Assembly (NCBI GenBank): GCA_964484285.1
Contig: CAZAEO010000016.1
Location: 1 to 27,257, forward strand
Direction: 5' to 3'
DNA length: 27,257 bases
DNA from: CAZUQP01 sp964484285
Lineage (GTDB): Bacteria > Pseudomonadota > Gammaproteobacteria > DSM-16500
Under the pieces are notes generated by a model, which did not search any database, had not been told where the DNA came from, and saw nothing but the letters and a program-made list of their open reading frames with translations. Made by a program: the position numbers and the translations under genes. Below are positions 1 to 6,613 of the stretch, piece after piece; the first letter of the stretch is position 1; each line of letters begins with the position of its first letter.

Positions 1-78
1 ATGACAAAACCGAGTTTCCATGTTTTTCTACGAAAAACTGCGTAACATGAGTAAGAATTTGTCATTCCGTGCTGCAAT

Positions 79-112
79 AAAAACTGTCATGCCAGCGTAG
101 GCTGGCATCCAG
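79..112 (+). repeat. Left inverted-repeat arm, REP-like hairpin
   Basis: Thirty-four bases that recur in perfect inverted form at 438-471. The core 89-108 folds into an 8-bp stem (ATGCCAGC/GCTGGCAT) with loop GTAG. It ends 37 nt before the GIY-YIG start codon, so it lies in or just upstream of that gene's leader. Confidence 0.8.
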
Positions 113-148
113 GCTTTTTTGTGTTTATTAAACTAAAGGAACAAATTA

Positions 149-436
149 ATGAAAAATTATTATATCTATATTATGGCTAGCAAACGTAATGGAACACTTT
201 ATACAGGTATTACTTCAGATCTTATCAAGCGTGTATATCAACATAAAACAGAAGAAATCCCGGGCTTTACATCAAAGTATAAAGTCAACCAATTGGTATA
301 TTACGAAATCCATACCGATATTAGAGAGGCCATTAAGCGAGAGAAAAATATTCAGGCCTGGAAAAGAACATGGAAATTACGTCTAATTGAAGAAAAAAAT
401 CCCAATTGGAACGACCTGTATGAAGTCATTGTTTAA
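149..436 (+). CDS. GIY-YIG superfamily endonuclease, UPF0213/YhbQ type
   Basis: A 95-residue single-domain GIY-YIG protein, the normal size for the UPF0213 (YhbQ-like) family. The GIY half is YYIYIM (residues 4-9) and the YIG half is LYTGIT (17-22). The expected catalytic arginine is R28, in DLIKR. The metal-binding glutamate is E65, in AIKREKNIQAWKR (61-73). The protein ends with the family's usual NPNWNDL (84-90). Family members are nucleases or putative nucleases acting on branched or single-stranded DNA; the substrate here is unknown. The ATG at 149 has AAAGGA at 135-140, 8 nt upstream. The gene stands alone between perfect inverted repeats, which suggests a cassette-like unit rather than a house gene. 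Confidence 0.88.
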   Translation: MKNYYIYIMASKRNGTLYTGITSDLIKRVYQHKTEEIPGFTSKYKVNQLVYYEIHTDIREAIKREKNIQAWKRTWKLRLIEEKNPNWNDLYEVIV

Positions 437-437
437 T

Positions 438-471
438 CTGGATGCCAGCCTACGCTGGCATGACAGTTTTT
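438..471 (-). repeat. Right inverted-repeat arm, REP-like hairpin
   Basis: Exact reverse complement of 79-112. It begins 1 nt after the GIY-YIG stop codon. Its hairpin (442-449 pairing with 454-461) could also stabilise or terminate the transcript, because the stem is followed by TTTTT at 467-471. Confidence 0.8.
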
Positions 472-508
472 CACGCTGGCATGACAGTTTTTCACGCTGG
501 CATGACAG
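452..508 (+). repeat. 21-bp tandem repeat, about 2.7 copies
   Basis: The unit ACGCTGGCATGACAG plus TTTTTC repeats at 452-472 and 473-493, with a partial copy at 494-508. The unit consists of the right half-stem and tail of the inverted-repeat arm, so the array probably arose by slippage or partial duplication of the arm end. Confidence 0.8.
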
Positions 509-559
509 GTTCTAATCTAGAAAAGCAATGTAAAGTAAAATTCAGATTATGACAATGAA

Positions 560-2065
560 CTAACTGCTTTTCTTCCTTTGTGGTGGGCCTAATGGATTTT
601 TTTCATCTGTATTAGCAGCTTCATTTTCCTTGTCTTCTTGCCTTGCCTTGATCTCTTCTCTCCTCTGATAAAAACGAGAACCTGGCTGCCAGCCTTTTGG
701 GTTTGCTGCAGTCATGATATTGCTGGTTATTGTTTCAGCTGTCTTGGCATCATCTAAAGAAGACCCAAGGAAAAATGGAAGAATGGAACAAATTATATCG
801 GTTGGCAACTGCCCAGCACGTAATGATTTCTGAGAAAAAAATGCCACACAAGATAATGCCGTCCACCGCTCTTCATTTTTTTTCAACAAATCATTTACTT
901 GAGCATATAACTCTGGATTACAAACTTCCTCTGTAAGAAGACAAATATTAAATCCATATGGACAACGACCACTCTTTAGCACATCAAGAATGGCCTGTTG
1001 ACCAACACCTATTGAGGGTTCAGTGAGACGCATTTTATTATTGAAAGAAAGATCAATATAAAACCCTGGTGGACAAGCTGGCAATGCAGCAGCAAGTGCT
1101 TTTGCGCCATCATCCCCAATGACATTGTGTGAAAGGTTTAGCTGCAATCCGGGTGGGAAATGCCCTTGCTGCATAGCATCAGCTAATATTTTTATTGCTT
1201 CATCTTTGATCCCACCAAAAGAAAAATCGAGACATAATCCTGGCGGACACTGACCGCTGTTCAATGCCCTAGCAATTATCTGCATCTTTGCACATTGTTC
1301 TATCTCGTCAACCGAAAAATTCAAACGTATACATACCCCTGCTGCACAAGTCCCGCTACTCAACCCACGCATAATCTTCTCGATTCCCTCAGAGTTAATG
1401 TAAGGAATGTTTCGTAGATCAACACAAACCCCTTTCAAATTATTACCTCCTGTTTCAAAAGCCTCGCCAAATGCAATTGCACCTAGATCGCTAATCTTCC
1501 TATTATCCCTTAGATTTAGATATCGACATTTACCCCCTTTAAGCAGTTTGGCTAATGCGATTGCGCCATCATCTTCAATGTCATTATTATTGAGGAATAA
1601 TTCCACAGAATCATAAGGACAATTTTTCTTTAAAGCATTGGCCAATGCGACTGCTCCTTGATTACTAATATCGCCATGACTCATTGAAAGAACTAATGTA
1701 TGATCACCAAGCGACTTGGATTCTGTCAGCGCATCGGCAATGACTGCCACACTTGCATCATTACAATTCTCCCGGTCGAATGATAAGTATAATTTTTTTG
1801 GCTTTATACCCGTTTTAAGCATCCCGGCAATCCAGGCCATCTCTTGATCACTTAATCGATGATCTCTAAAATAGACCTCTATATCAGACGGATAATTCTC
1901 ATCGTTATTGTTGCCTATAAGCGCCTCAGTTAGCTGTTCTATAGAATATAAATCAATGTTTTCATCATGAAGACCTAATTGAATCCCTATACTTCGAGGA
2001 ATGTCTTTCGATTCGCGAAGTAAGGATAAAAACTCTGTTAAGTTGACAACAGCTCGATCATTCAT
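560..2065 (-). CDS. Leucine-rich-repeat protein (RI-like), effector candidate
   Basis: A 501-residue protein made of about ten ribonuclease-inhibitor-type leucine-rich repeats of roughly 28-36 residues, for example LNLSHNVIGDDGAKALAAAL and LFLNNNDIEDDGAIALAKLL. Several repeats carry a CPPG-type link before the strand (GQCPPGLCLDFSF, GHFPPGLQLNLSH). Such proteins form curved protein-binding scaffolds. No signal peptide or membrane segment is visible, so it is cytosolic or exported by a leaderless route. The last 40 residues are charged and glutamate-rich (RREEIKARQEDKENE), like the E-block seen near the C-terminus of many Dot/Icm effectors. I chose the ATG at 2065 because it has AGAGGT about 8 nt upstream; a GTG at 2083 would add six residues but has a poorly spaced ribosome site. 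Effector status is inferred. Confidence 0.8.
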   Translation of the reverse strand: MNDRAVVNLTEFLSLLRESKDIPRSIGIQLGLHDENIDLYSIEQLTEALIGNNNDENYPSDIEVYFRDHRLSDQEMAWIAGMLKTGIKPKKLYLSFDRENCNDASVAVIADALTESKSLGDHTLVLSMSHGDISNQGAVALANALKKNCPYDSVELFLNNNDIEDDGAIALAKLLKGGKCRYLNLRDNRKISDLGAIAFGEAFETGGNNLKGVCVDLRNIPYINSEGIEKIMRGLSSGTCAAGVCIRLNFSVDEIEQCAKMQIIARALNSGQCPPGLCLDFSFGGIKDEAIKILADAMQQGHFPPGLQLNLSHNVIGDDGAKALAAALPACPPGFYIDLSFNNKMRLTEPSIGVGQQAILDVLKSGRCPYGFNICLLTEEVCNPELYAQVNDLLKKNEERWTALSCVAFFSQKSLRAGQLPTDIICSILPFFLGSSLDDAKTAETITSNIMTAANPKGWQPGSRFYQRREEIKARQEDKENEAANTDEKNPLGPPQRKKSS

Positions 2066-2218
2066 TGGTATTACCTCTTTCACTCCCCATGTATTACTTT
2101 AATTTTATACTATTTGTTGTTTCTTTTCCTATCTCTCTGGCGCAATAGATCCATTTTCTTTATATAAATTAAGTACTTAAATTTTTAAATGGCTTACCCC
2201 TCACCCATATCTTTTTTA
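2066..2218. other. AT-rich divergent gap between LRR gene and rpsP operon
   Basis: The upstream region of the minus-strand LRR gene. It contains TATAAA-like sequences near the LRR start and three TTAA motifs spaced 8 bp apart (2169, 2177, 2185). The spacing does not match the 11-bp pattern of the other candidate boxes, so I do not call a PmrA site here. Confidence 0.4.
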
Positions 2219-2246
2219 TTGCGCCTCCCAAAAATTCGAGTATAAT
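2219..2246 (+). promoter_or_regulatory. Promoter of the rpsP operon
   Basis: A perfect -10 TATAAT (2241-2246) lies 16 bp after TTGCGC (2219-2224), which is a moderate -35. It is placed about 40 nt before the rpsP start codon and is the best sigma70-type promoter in the 2066-2286 gap. Confidence 0.6.
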
Positions 2247-2286
2247 TCATGGCCTTAGTTAACTTAGATACGGGAAAAAAACAAGA

Positions 2287-2568
2287 ATGGTAGTCATTCG
2301 TTTATCACGTGGCGGCGCGAAAAAACGCCCCTTTTATCATGTTGTTGCTGCTGACAAGCGCCGTGCGCGCGATAGTCGTTACATTGAACGTCTCGGTTAT
2401 TTTAATCCGATTGCTACAGGCAAAGAAATTCGCCTACATCTGAATGCCGAACGGATTCAATACTGGATTTCTCAAGGTGCGCAACCGTCTGAACGCGTGC
2501 AGCAATTGCTGAAAACTGCACAAAAAGAACCAGCGGCGCCGCATAATGAAGGCATGACAAGCGTTTAG
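2287..2568 (+). CDS. rpsP: 30S ribosomal protein S16
   Basis: Ribosomal protein S16 of the small-subunit body. The N-terminus (VVIRLSRGGAKKRPFYHVV, residues 2-20), then DKRRARDSRYIERLGYFNP, are diagnostic. It has 93 residues against about 82 in E. coli, the extra length being a C-terminal tail. It is the first gene of the conserved rpsP-rimM-trmD-rplS operon, and rimM begins 6 nt after its stop. No strong ribosome site is visible: GGGA lies about 13 nt upstream of the ATG in an A-rich leader. Confidence 0.97.
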   Translation: MVVIRLSRGGAKKRPFYHVVAADKRRARDSRYIERLGYFNPIATGKEIRLHLNAERIQYWISQGAQPSERVQQLLKTAQKEPAAPHNEGMTSV

Positions 2569-2574
2569 ATATCC

Positions 2575-3096
2575 ATGAATAAGGCCGATACCGAGTACGT
2601 CATAGTAGGCAAAATAGGTTCGACCTACGGCGTTCAGGGTTGGCTAAAAGTACGTTCTTTTACGGAAAGCGTGGCGCAAATTCTAAATTATAAGCCATGG
2701 CATTTAGAGAACGGGAACAATTGGCAAGTTGTTCAGATTCAAGCAGGACAAGCATATGACCAAGGCATTATAGTCAAGCTGGATGGATATGATACCCCTG
2801 AACAAGCACGCTTGTTAGCAGGTAAAAAAATTGCTGTACCCCGCTCACAATTGCCGGTTCTCGCAAAAAATGAATATTACTGGGCTGATTTAATAGACCT
2901 AAGTGTAATCAATCAGAATGGTAAGTTACTCGGCAAGGTTATTTACTTAATGGCCACCGGCGCAAATGATGTGATAGTGATAAAGCATAACGGCAAAGAA
3001 TTGGCTATTCCTTATTTGCCTAACACGGTTGTCACCCAAATTGATTTAGTGAATCGAATGATACACGTCAATTGGGAACCGGGAGATAAAGAATAA
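2575..3096 (+). CDS. rimM: Ribosome maturation factor RimM
   Basis: A 30S maturation factor that binds S19 and assists 16S rRNA 3'-domain assembly. Of its 173 residues, the N-terminal RimM beta-barrel is recognisable from VGKIGSTYGVQGWLKVRSFT (residues 11-30). The C-terminal PRC-barrel starts at about YYWADLIDLSV and continues through GANDVIVIK and IPYLPNTVV. Its stop codon overlaps the trmD start by one base (TAATG at 3094-3098), indicating translational coupling. Confidence 0.96.
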   Translation: MNKADTEYVIVGKIGSTYGVQGWLKVRSFTESVAQILNYKPWHLENGNNWQVVQIQAGQAYDQGIIVKLDGYDTPEQARLLAGKKIAVPRSQLPVLAKNEYYWADLIDLSVINQNGKLLGKVIYLMATGANDVIVIKHNGKELAIPYLPNTVVTQIDLVNRMIHVNWEPGDKE

Positions 3097-3833
3097 TGTG
3101 GTTTGGAGTCATCACTCTCTTTCCAGACATGTTTTCCGTTCTGGAATATGGGATTACCGGACGTGCTTTGAAAGAAAAACGCATACACGTTCATTGTTGG
3201 AACCCAAGAGACTTTACTCAAAATCGTCATCATAACGTAGATGATCGTCCATACGGCGGCGGCCCTGGAATGGTCATGATGGCACAGCCATTACAAGATG
3301 CGATTCACGCAGCCAAACAAGTGGCGCCACAAATACCGCGCGTGATTTATTTGTCGCCGCAAGGGATGCGTTTTAATCAGCAAGCAGCTGAAAAGCTATG
3401 TAAGCAAGAACAGGTGTTGTTGATTGCAGGACGTTATGAAGGCGTTGATGAACGCCTGCTGCAACTTGAAATAGATGAAGAATGGTCAGTCGGTGATTAT
3501 GTACTATCAGGTGGTGAGCTTGCAGCAATGAATATCATTGATGCCGTCACACGCTTAATTCCGGGAGCGCTCGGACATGAGGATTCCGCAAAACAAGATT
3601 CATTGAGTGCAGGTTTATTAAAATATCCTCACTATACACGCCCGGAAAAATTTGCGGGCTTAAGCGTTCCAGACGTGTTATTAAGCGGCAATCACCAGAT
3701 CATCGAACACTGGCGGCTAAAACAATCGCTTGGCAGGACTTGGCAAAAACGCCCTGACCTCTTAGCAAAGAAACAATTAAATAAACGTGAGCAAGAATTA
3801 TTAGCTGAGTTTATTAAAGAACAAAATTCGTAA
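3096..3833 (+). CDS. trmD: tRNA (guanine37-N1)-methyltransferase TrmD
   Basis: A SPOUT-class enzyme that methylates G37 of tRNAs reading CUN, CCN and CGG, preventing +1 frameshifting. It has 245 residues, the usual length. The PYGGGPGMVM loop is at residues 52-61. The three knot loops that bind S-adenosylmethionine are YLSPQG (85-90), LLIAGRYEGVDERL (108-121) and SVGDYVLSGGELA (131-143). The catalytic aspartate equivalent to E. coli D169 is D168, in DSAKQDSLS. The ribosome site is GGGAG, within the end of rimM. The stop codon lies in the 5' arm of a hairpin (3831-3852). Confidence 0.97.
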   Translation: MWFGVITLFPDMFSVLEYGITGRALKEKRIHVHCWNPRDFTQNRHHNVDDRPYGGGPGMVMMAQPLQDAIHAAKQVAPQIPRVIYLSPQGMRFNQQAAEKLCKQEQVLLIAGRYEGVDERLLQLEIDEEWSVGDYVLSGGELAAMNIIDAVTRLIPGALGHEDSAKQDSLSAGLLKYPHYTRPEKFAGLSVPDVLLSGNHQIIEHWRLKQSLGRTWQKRPDLLAKKQLNKREQELLAEFIKEQNS

Positions 3834-3852
3834 AGATACATACGTATCTTTA
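3831..3852 (+). promoter_or_regulatory. Hairpin starting at the trmD stop codon
   Basis: TAAAGATAC (3831-3839) pairs perfectly with GTATCTTTA (3844-3852) around a 4-nt loop. The stem begins at the trmD TAA. With no T-run behind it, it fits mRNA processing or 3'-end protection better than termination. Confidence 0.5.
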
Positions 3853-3856
3853 GAAG

Positions 3857-3896
3857 CACGGACAAGGGAGCATGCAAGAGATGTCCGTGGTTTTTT
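3857..3896 (+). terminator. Terminator/attenuator-like hairpin between trmD and rplS
   Basis: CACGGACA (3857-3864) pairs with TGTCCGTG (3882-3889) around a 17-nt loop and is followed by GTTTTTT (3890-3896). It lies inside an operon, so if it works it would be a partial terminator that sets rplS level separately from trmD, or a processing site. The long loop makes it weaker than a classical terminator. Confidence 0.5.
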
Positions 3897-3932
3897 AGAG
3901 GTTTTTTAAGAATTTATTGAGGAAATATCACC

Positions 3933-4364
3933 ATGACAAACATTATTCAAATACTTGAAGCGGAACAAATACAAAACGCAAAATCCATACCTGATTTTGC
4001 CCCAGGCGACACCGTTGTTGTACAAGTGAAAGTAAAAGAAGGCGAACGTGTACGGTTACAATCTTATGAAGGCATTGTGATTGCAAAACGCAATCGCGGC
4101 TTGAATTCATCTTTTACCGTTAGAAAAATTTCTCATGGTGTAGGCGTTGAACGTGTATTTCAAACATATAGCCCCATGATTGATAATATTGAATTAAAAC
4201 GTCGTGGTGATGTCAGACGCGCCAAACTCTATTACATGCGCAAACTCAGTGGTAAGGCCGCACGAATTAAAGAAAAATTAACCAACAACAAATCCACGGC
4301 AACCTTAGAAACCACCAATGATAATGATATCGATACAACATCTACAACAGGATCAAGTGAATAA
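3933..4364 (+). CDS. rplS: 50S ribosomal protein L19 with extended C-terminus
   Basis: L19, located at the 30S-50S interface. The core is clear: FAPGDTVVVQVKVKEGERVR, YEGIVIAKRNRGLNSSFTVR and GVGVERVFQTYSPMI (within residues 22-87), ending in LYYMRKLSGKAARIKEKL. The protein has 143 residues against about 115 in E. coli; the extra tail is a Thr/Asn/Asp/Ser-rich low-complexity stretch after about residue 115. The ribosome site GAGGAAA lies about 7 nt before the ATG. It is separated from trmD by 99 nt holding two hairpins. Confidence 0.97.
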   Translation: MTNIIQILEAEQIQNAKSIPDFAPGDTVVVQVKVKEGERVRLQSYEGIVIAKRNRGLNSSFTVRKISHGVGVERVFQTYSPMIDNIELKRRGDVRRAKLYYMRKLSGKAARIKEKLTNNKSTATLETTNDNDIDTTSTTGSSE

Positions 4365-4380
4365 CGTCACTCTTTTTCAC

Positions 4381-4402
4381 AGGGCACAAAAATTCGTGCC
4401 CT
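4381..4402 (+). terminator. Hairpin after rplS
   Basis: AGGGCAC (4381-4387) pairs with GTGCCCT (4396-4402) around an 8-nt loop, 17 nt after the rplS stop. It is the likely operon end, although the following bases (TTCCTG) are not a clean T-run. Confidence 0.5.
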
Positions 4403-4455
4403 TCCTGAATAAATTTGAAAAAAAATAAATCCACGTATAAGTAGCAAAGAATACT

Positions 4456-5424
4456 ATGCCAAATAAGAAACCAAAATTATTTCTAGTCTATAAAGACAAT
4501 ATGTCAATGCTTCATCCACAATACAAAAACTATAACCCCAACCATCTTCCTCCAGGCACCCGATTAATTGGATCTCATACTTGGCGACATCACCAACTCG
4601 TTTGGGTCAATAAAAAAGGCGAACAAATTCAAGTCACAGATTCCAAACATCCTCCTGTAGGTGCAAAACAAATACCTTACTATAAAGCCTACAATCAAAA
4701 ACCTGTTTTTGTTGTTGAAAGCTCTGATGGAGACGTAGCGTTAACCACAAGCAAAGGACCCTTTGATACACAGGGGCGCAAAGTATTCATATTGTCAAGC
4801 AATACATATAGAAAGAGAAAAGAGCGCCATAAAAAGCAACAACTCTCTAATCAAACTAATACTAACAATCTAACATTAATTGCAAATAAAGAGCCTGCTC
4901 AGCAAACTCTCGCTCCTCCCCTAAAAAAACAAAAAAAGGAGTACATAAAAAACAACTTTGATGATGGCTTAGGTAATTATACTCCAGAGACCTTCTTGTC
5001 ATTACCTGCTAATTTCTCTATATCGCCATTGTGGTCTATTCCTGACGATCAGCCTGATAACTCAACCATATCGATACATCTTTCTGTATCATCATCTTTG
5101 CCAGATGAGAATAGCGATGTTGATTTGACAGATTTTAATAACGAATACAAAATAGAAGAAGAAAAACTTGTCATTGATGATTCTCTTTTTCAGGAACCAT
5201 CGCCCATGGAAGACTCTGTAAATGATAGCCCTTTTTTGCCGCCATCCACCCCCCCACCTTCAACAGAAACGGAAGACGCTTTAATTGATGACTTTCTTTG
5301 TCAGAAATCCATCTCGCTATCATCTACTCTTTCCAAAAACCCATTTACTCTTTTCCCCCTATCTGGCCCCTCTCTTGAACAAGATGATACTCAAATAGTC
5401 GAACACTTTCCCTTTCTCCCATAG
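4456..5424 (+). CDS. Hypothetical protein with basic head and disordered acidic tail
   Basis: A 322-residue protein I do not recognise. Residues 1-115 look folded, with aromatic and beta-prone stretches (RLIGSHTWRHHQLVWVN, QKPVFVVESSDGDVALTT). A strongly basic segment (YRKRKERHKKQQ, about 117-128) and a KKQKKEYIKN stretch follow. From about residue 165 the sequence is Pro/Ser/Thr/Asp-rich and probably disordered (FLPPSTPPPSTETED). No signal peptide or membrane segment is seen. The ribosome site is poor. It stands between the rpsP operon and a cinA-like gene, 52 nt before the latter. The KKQKK-type basic patches could be nuclear-localisation-like in a host cell, but this is speculation. Confidence 0.65.
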   Translation: MPNKKPKLFLVYKDNMSMLHPQYKNYNPNHLPPGTRLIGSHTWRHHQLVWVNKKGEQIQVTDSKHPPVGAKQIPYYKAYNQKPVFVVESSDGDVALTTSKGPFDTQGRKVFILSSNTYRKRKERHKKQQLSNQTNTNNLTLIANKEPAQQTLAPPLKKQKKEYIKNNFDDGLGNYTPETFLSLPANFSISPLWSIPDDQPDNSTISIHLSVSSSLPDENSDVDLTDFNNEYKIEEEKLVIDDSLFQEPSPMEDSVNDSPFLPPSTPPPSTETEDALIDDFLCQKSISLSSTLSKNPFTLFPLSGPSLEQDDTQIVEHFPFLP

Positions 5425-5476
5425 ATTCCAACCGTCGTTTCTATTACGCTTACTCATTTGAGATGAAGAAACGCTC

Positions 5477-6613
5477 ATGACACGAGACACAGCGTCTATC
5501 AACAAAATTGCCTTACTCGCTACGGGTGATGAAATTAGCAATGGCGATATTTTAAATACGAACTCTCAAGAAATTGCCCATCGACTTTTCAGCGAAGGAA
5601 TGCATGTGGGTACGCATATGGTTGTGACTGATCATATTGTAGAAATAGAACAAGCCATTCAATTTTTACTGCGCACTCACAACGCCCTGATCATCACCGG
5701 AGGTCTAGGGCCTACTTCAGATGATTTAACACGTTATGCATTAAGCAATGCCATTCATCGTCCTCTTGTATTTGATGAAGCAACCTGGAACGGCATTGTC
5801 AATCGACTAAAACAGTTTGGTTACGCAACACCTCCCTCATCCAATCGCCAACAAGCGCTTTTTCCAGAAGGCGCAACGATTATTCCTAACGCAAATGGCA
5901 CTGCGGCCGGTTGCATGATGACATCTGATCTTCAACTCATTTTTATGTTGCCTGGACCACCAACAGAATGTTTACCGATATTTGAGCAAGTTGTATTACC
6001 TAAACTGAAACAATCAGGATTGCAGCAAATTGAATATCATAAAAATTGGTTGTTATTTGGTGTGAGCGAAGGACAAATTGCAGAAAAACTGGATGCGATT
6101 GCAAAACCCTATGATTGCATCACGGGTTATCGGTTATGTTATCCTTATATTGAGTTCAAACTACATTCCAATCGTCAAAATGATTTTAATACACTGGTTC
6201 CGCAAATTGAACATGTTATTCAACCTTATTTAATCGGCGATGGCAGCCAACCCGCTTCTCAATTGCTACGAGATCAATTGACCAAGCTAGACTTTACGCT
6301 TAACGTGCATGACTTTGCTACCGGCGGATTGCTAGAATCCTTGCTTAAAACACCAACCACTTACTCGCATTTACAATTTGACCCTAAAAAAAATCACACG
6401 CATCAAATCATGATCAAAGGCTTAGATGAATTTTGGCAAGGAACAAGTAATAAATCACAAACGCGCTTGGAAATTCATTTTACGTTTCCTAACAAATCTG
6501 ACGTTATTCACGCCGACATTCCATTTCGCGGATTACGCGTCAAACACTATGCTGTGGAATTTATTTGTTGGAAAATATTGGATTTTTTCATAAACTACCA
6601 CACATGGAATTGA
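5477..6613 (+). CDS. CinA-like protein with degenerate deamidase domain
   Basis: The N-terminal half (residues 8-175) is a MoaB/MogA-type domain as in CinA (COG1058): LLATGDEISNGDILNTNS, ALIITGGLGPTSDDLTR (70-86), and MLPGPPTE (157-164). In CinA this domain has been linked to ADP-ribose pyrophosphatase activity. A middle domain spans about 185-255. The C-terminal half aligns only weakly with the nicotinamide-nucleotide amidohydrolase domain: where active proteins have AESCTGG, this one reads NVHDFATGG (276-284), so the catalytic serine region is gone. At 378 residues it is shorter than typical CinA (about 400-430). It resembles the inactive paralogue YfaY more than PncC. Its 3' end overlaps the convergent DUF155 gene by 19 bp. 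Confidence 0.85.
   Translation: MTRDTASINKIALLATGDEISNGDILNTNSQEIAHRLFSEGMHVGTHMVVTDHIVEIEQAIQFLLRTHNALIITGGLGPTSDDLTRYALSNAIHRPLVFDEATWNGIVNRLKQFGYATPPSSNRQQALFPEGATIIPNANGTAAGCMMTSDLQLIFMLPGPPTECLPIFEQVVLPKLKQSGLQQIEYHKNWLLFGVSEGQIAEKLDAIAKPYDCITGYRLCYPYIEFKLHSNRQNDFNTLVPQIEHVIQPYLIGDGSQPASQLLRDQLTKLDFTLNVHDFATGGLLESLLKTPTTYSHLQFDPKKNHTHQIMIKGLDEFWQGTSNKSQTRLEIHFTFPNKSDVIHADIPFRGLRVKHYAVEFICWKILDFFINYHTWN

Larger units (their letters stand above)
79..508. mobile_element. GIY-YIG gene unit bounded by inverted palindromic repeats
   Basis: Positions 79-112 and 438-471 are exact reverse complements of each other (34 bp) and bracket a single small endonuclease gene. Each arm is itself a hairpin of the REP type: stem ATGCCAGC/GCTGGCAT around a 4-nt loop (89-108 on the left, 442-461 on the right). 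On the right the end of the arm is repeated in tandem up to 508. Short palindromic repeats of this sort are dispersed in many proteobacterial genomes. That the enclosed nuclease mobilises or maintains them is my inference. I see no target-site duplication. Confidence 0.55.

Noticed and set aside
452..508. CRISPR array
   Set aside because: The 21-bp units are directly adjacent with no spacers, and no cas gene is present.
2169..2188. Three TTAA motifs upstream of the LRR gene as another PmrA box
   Set aside because: They are spaced 8 bp apart instead of 11, and no -10 box follows at 10 bp on either strand.
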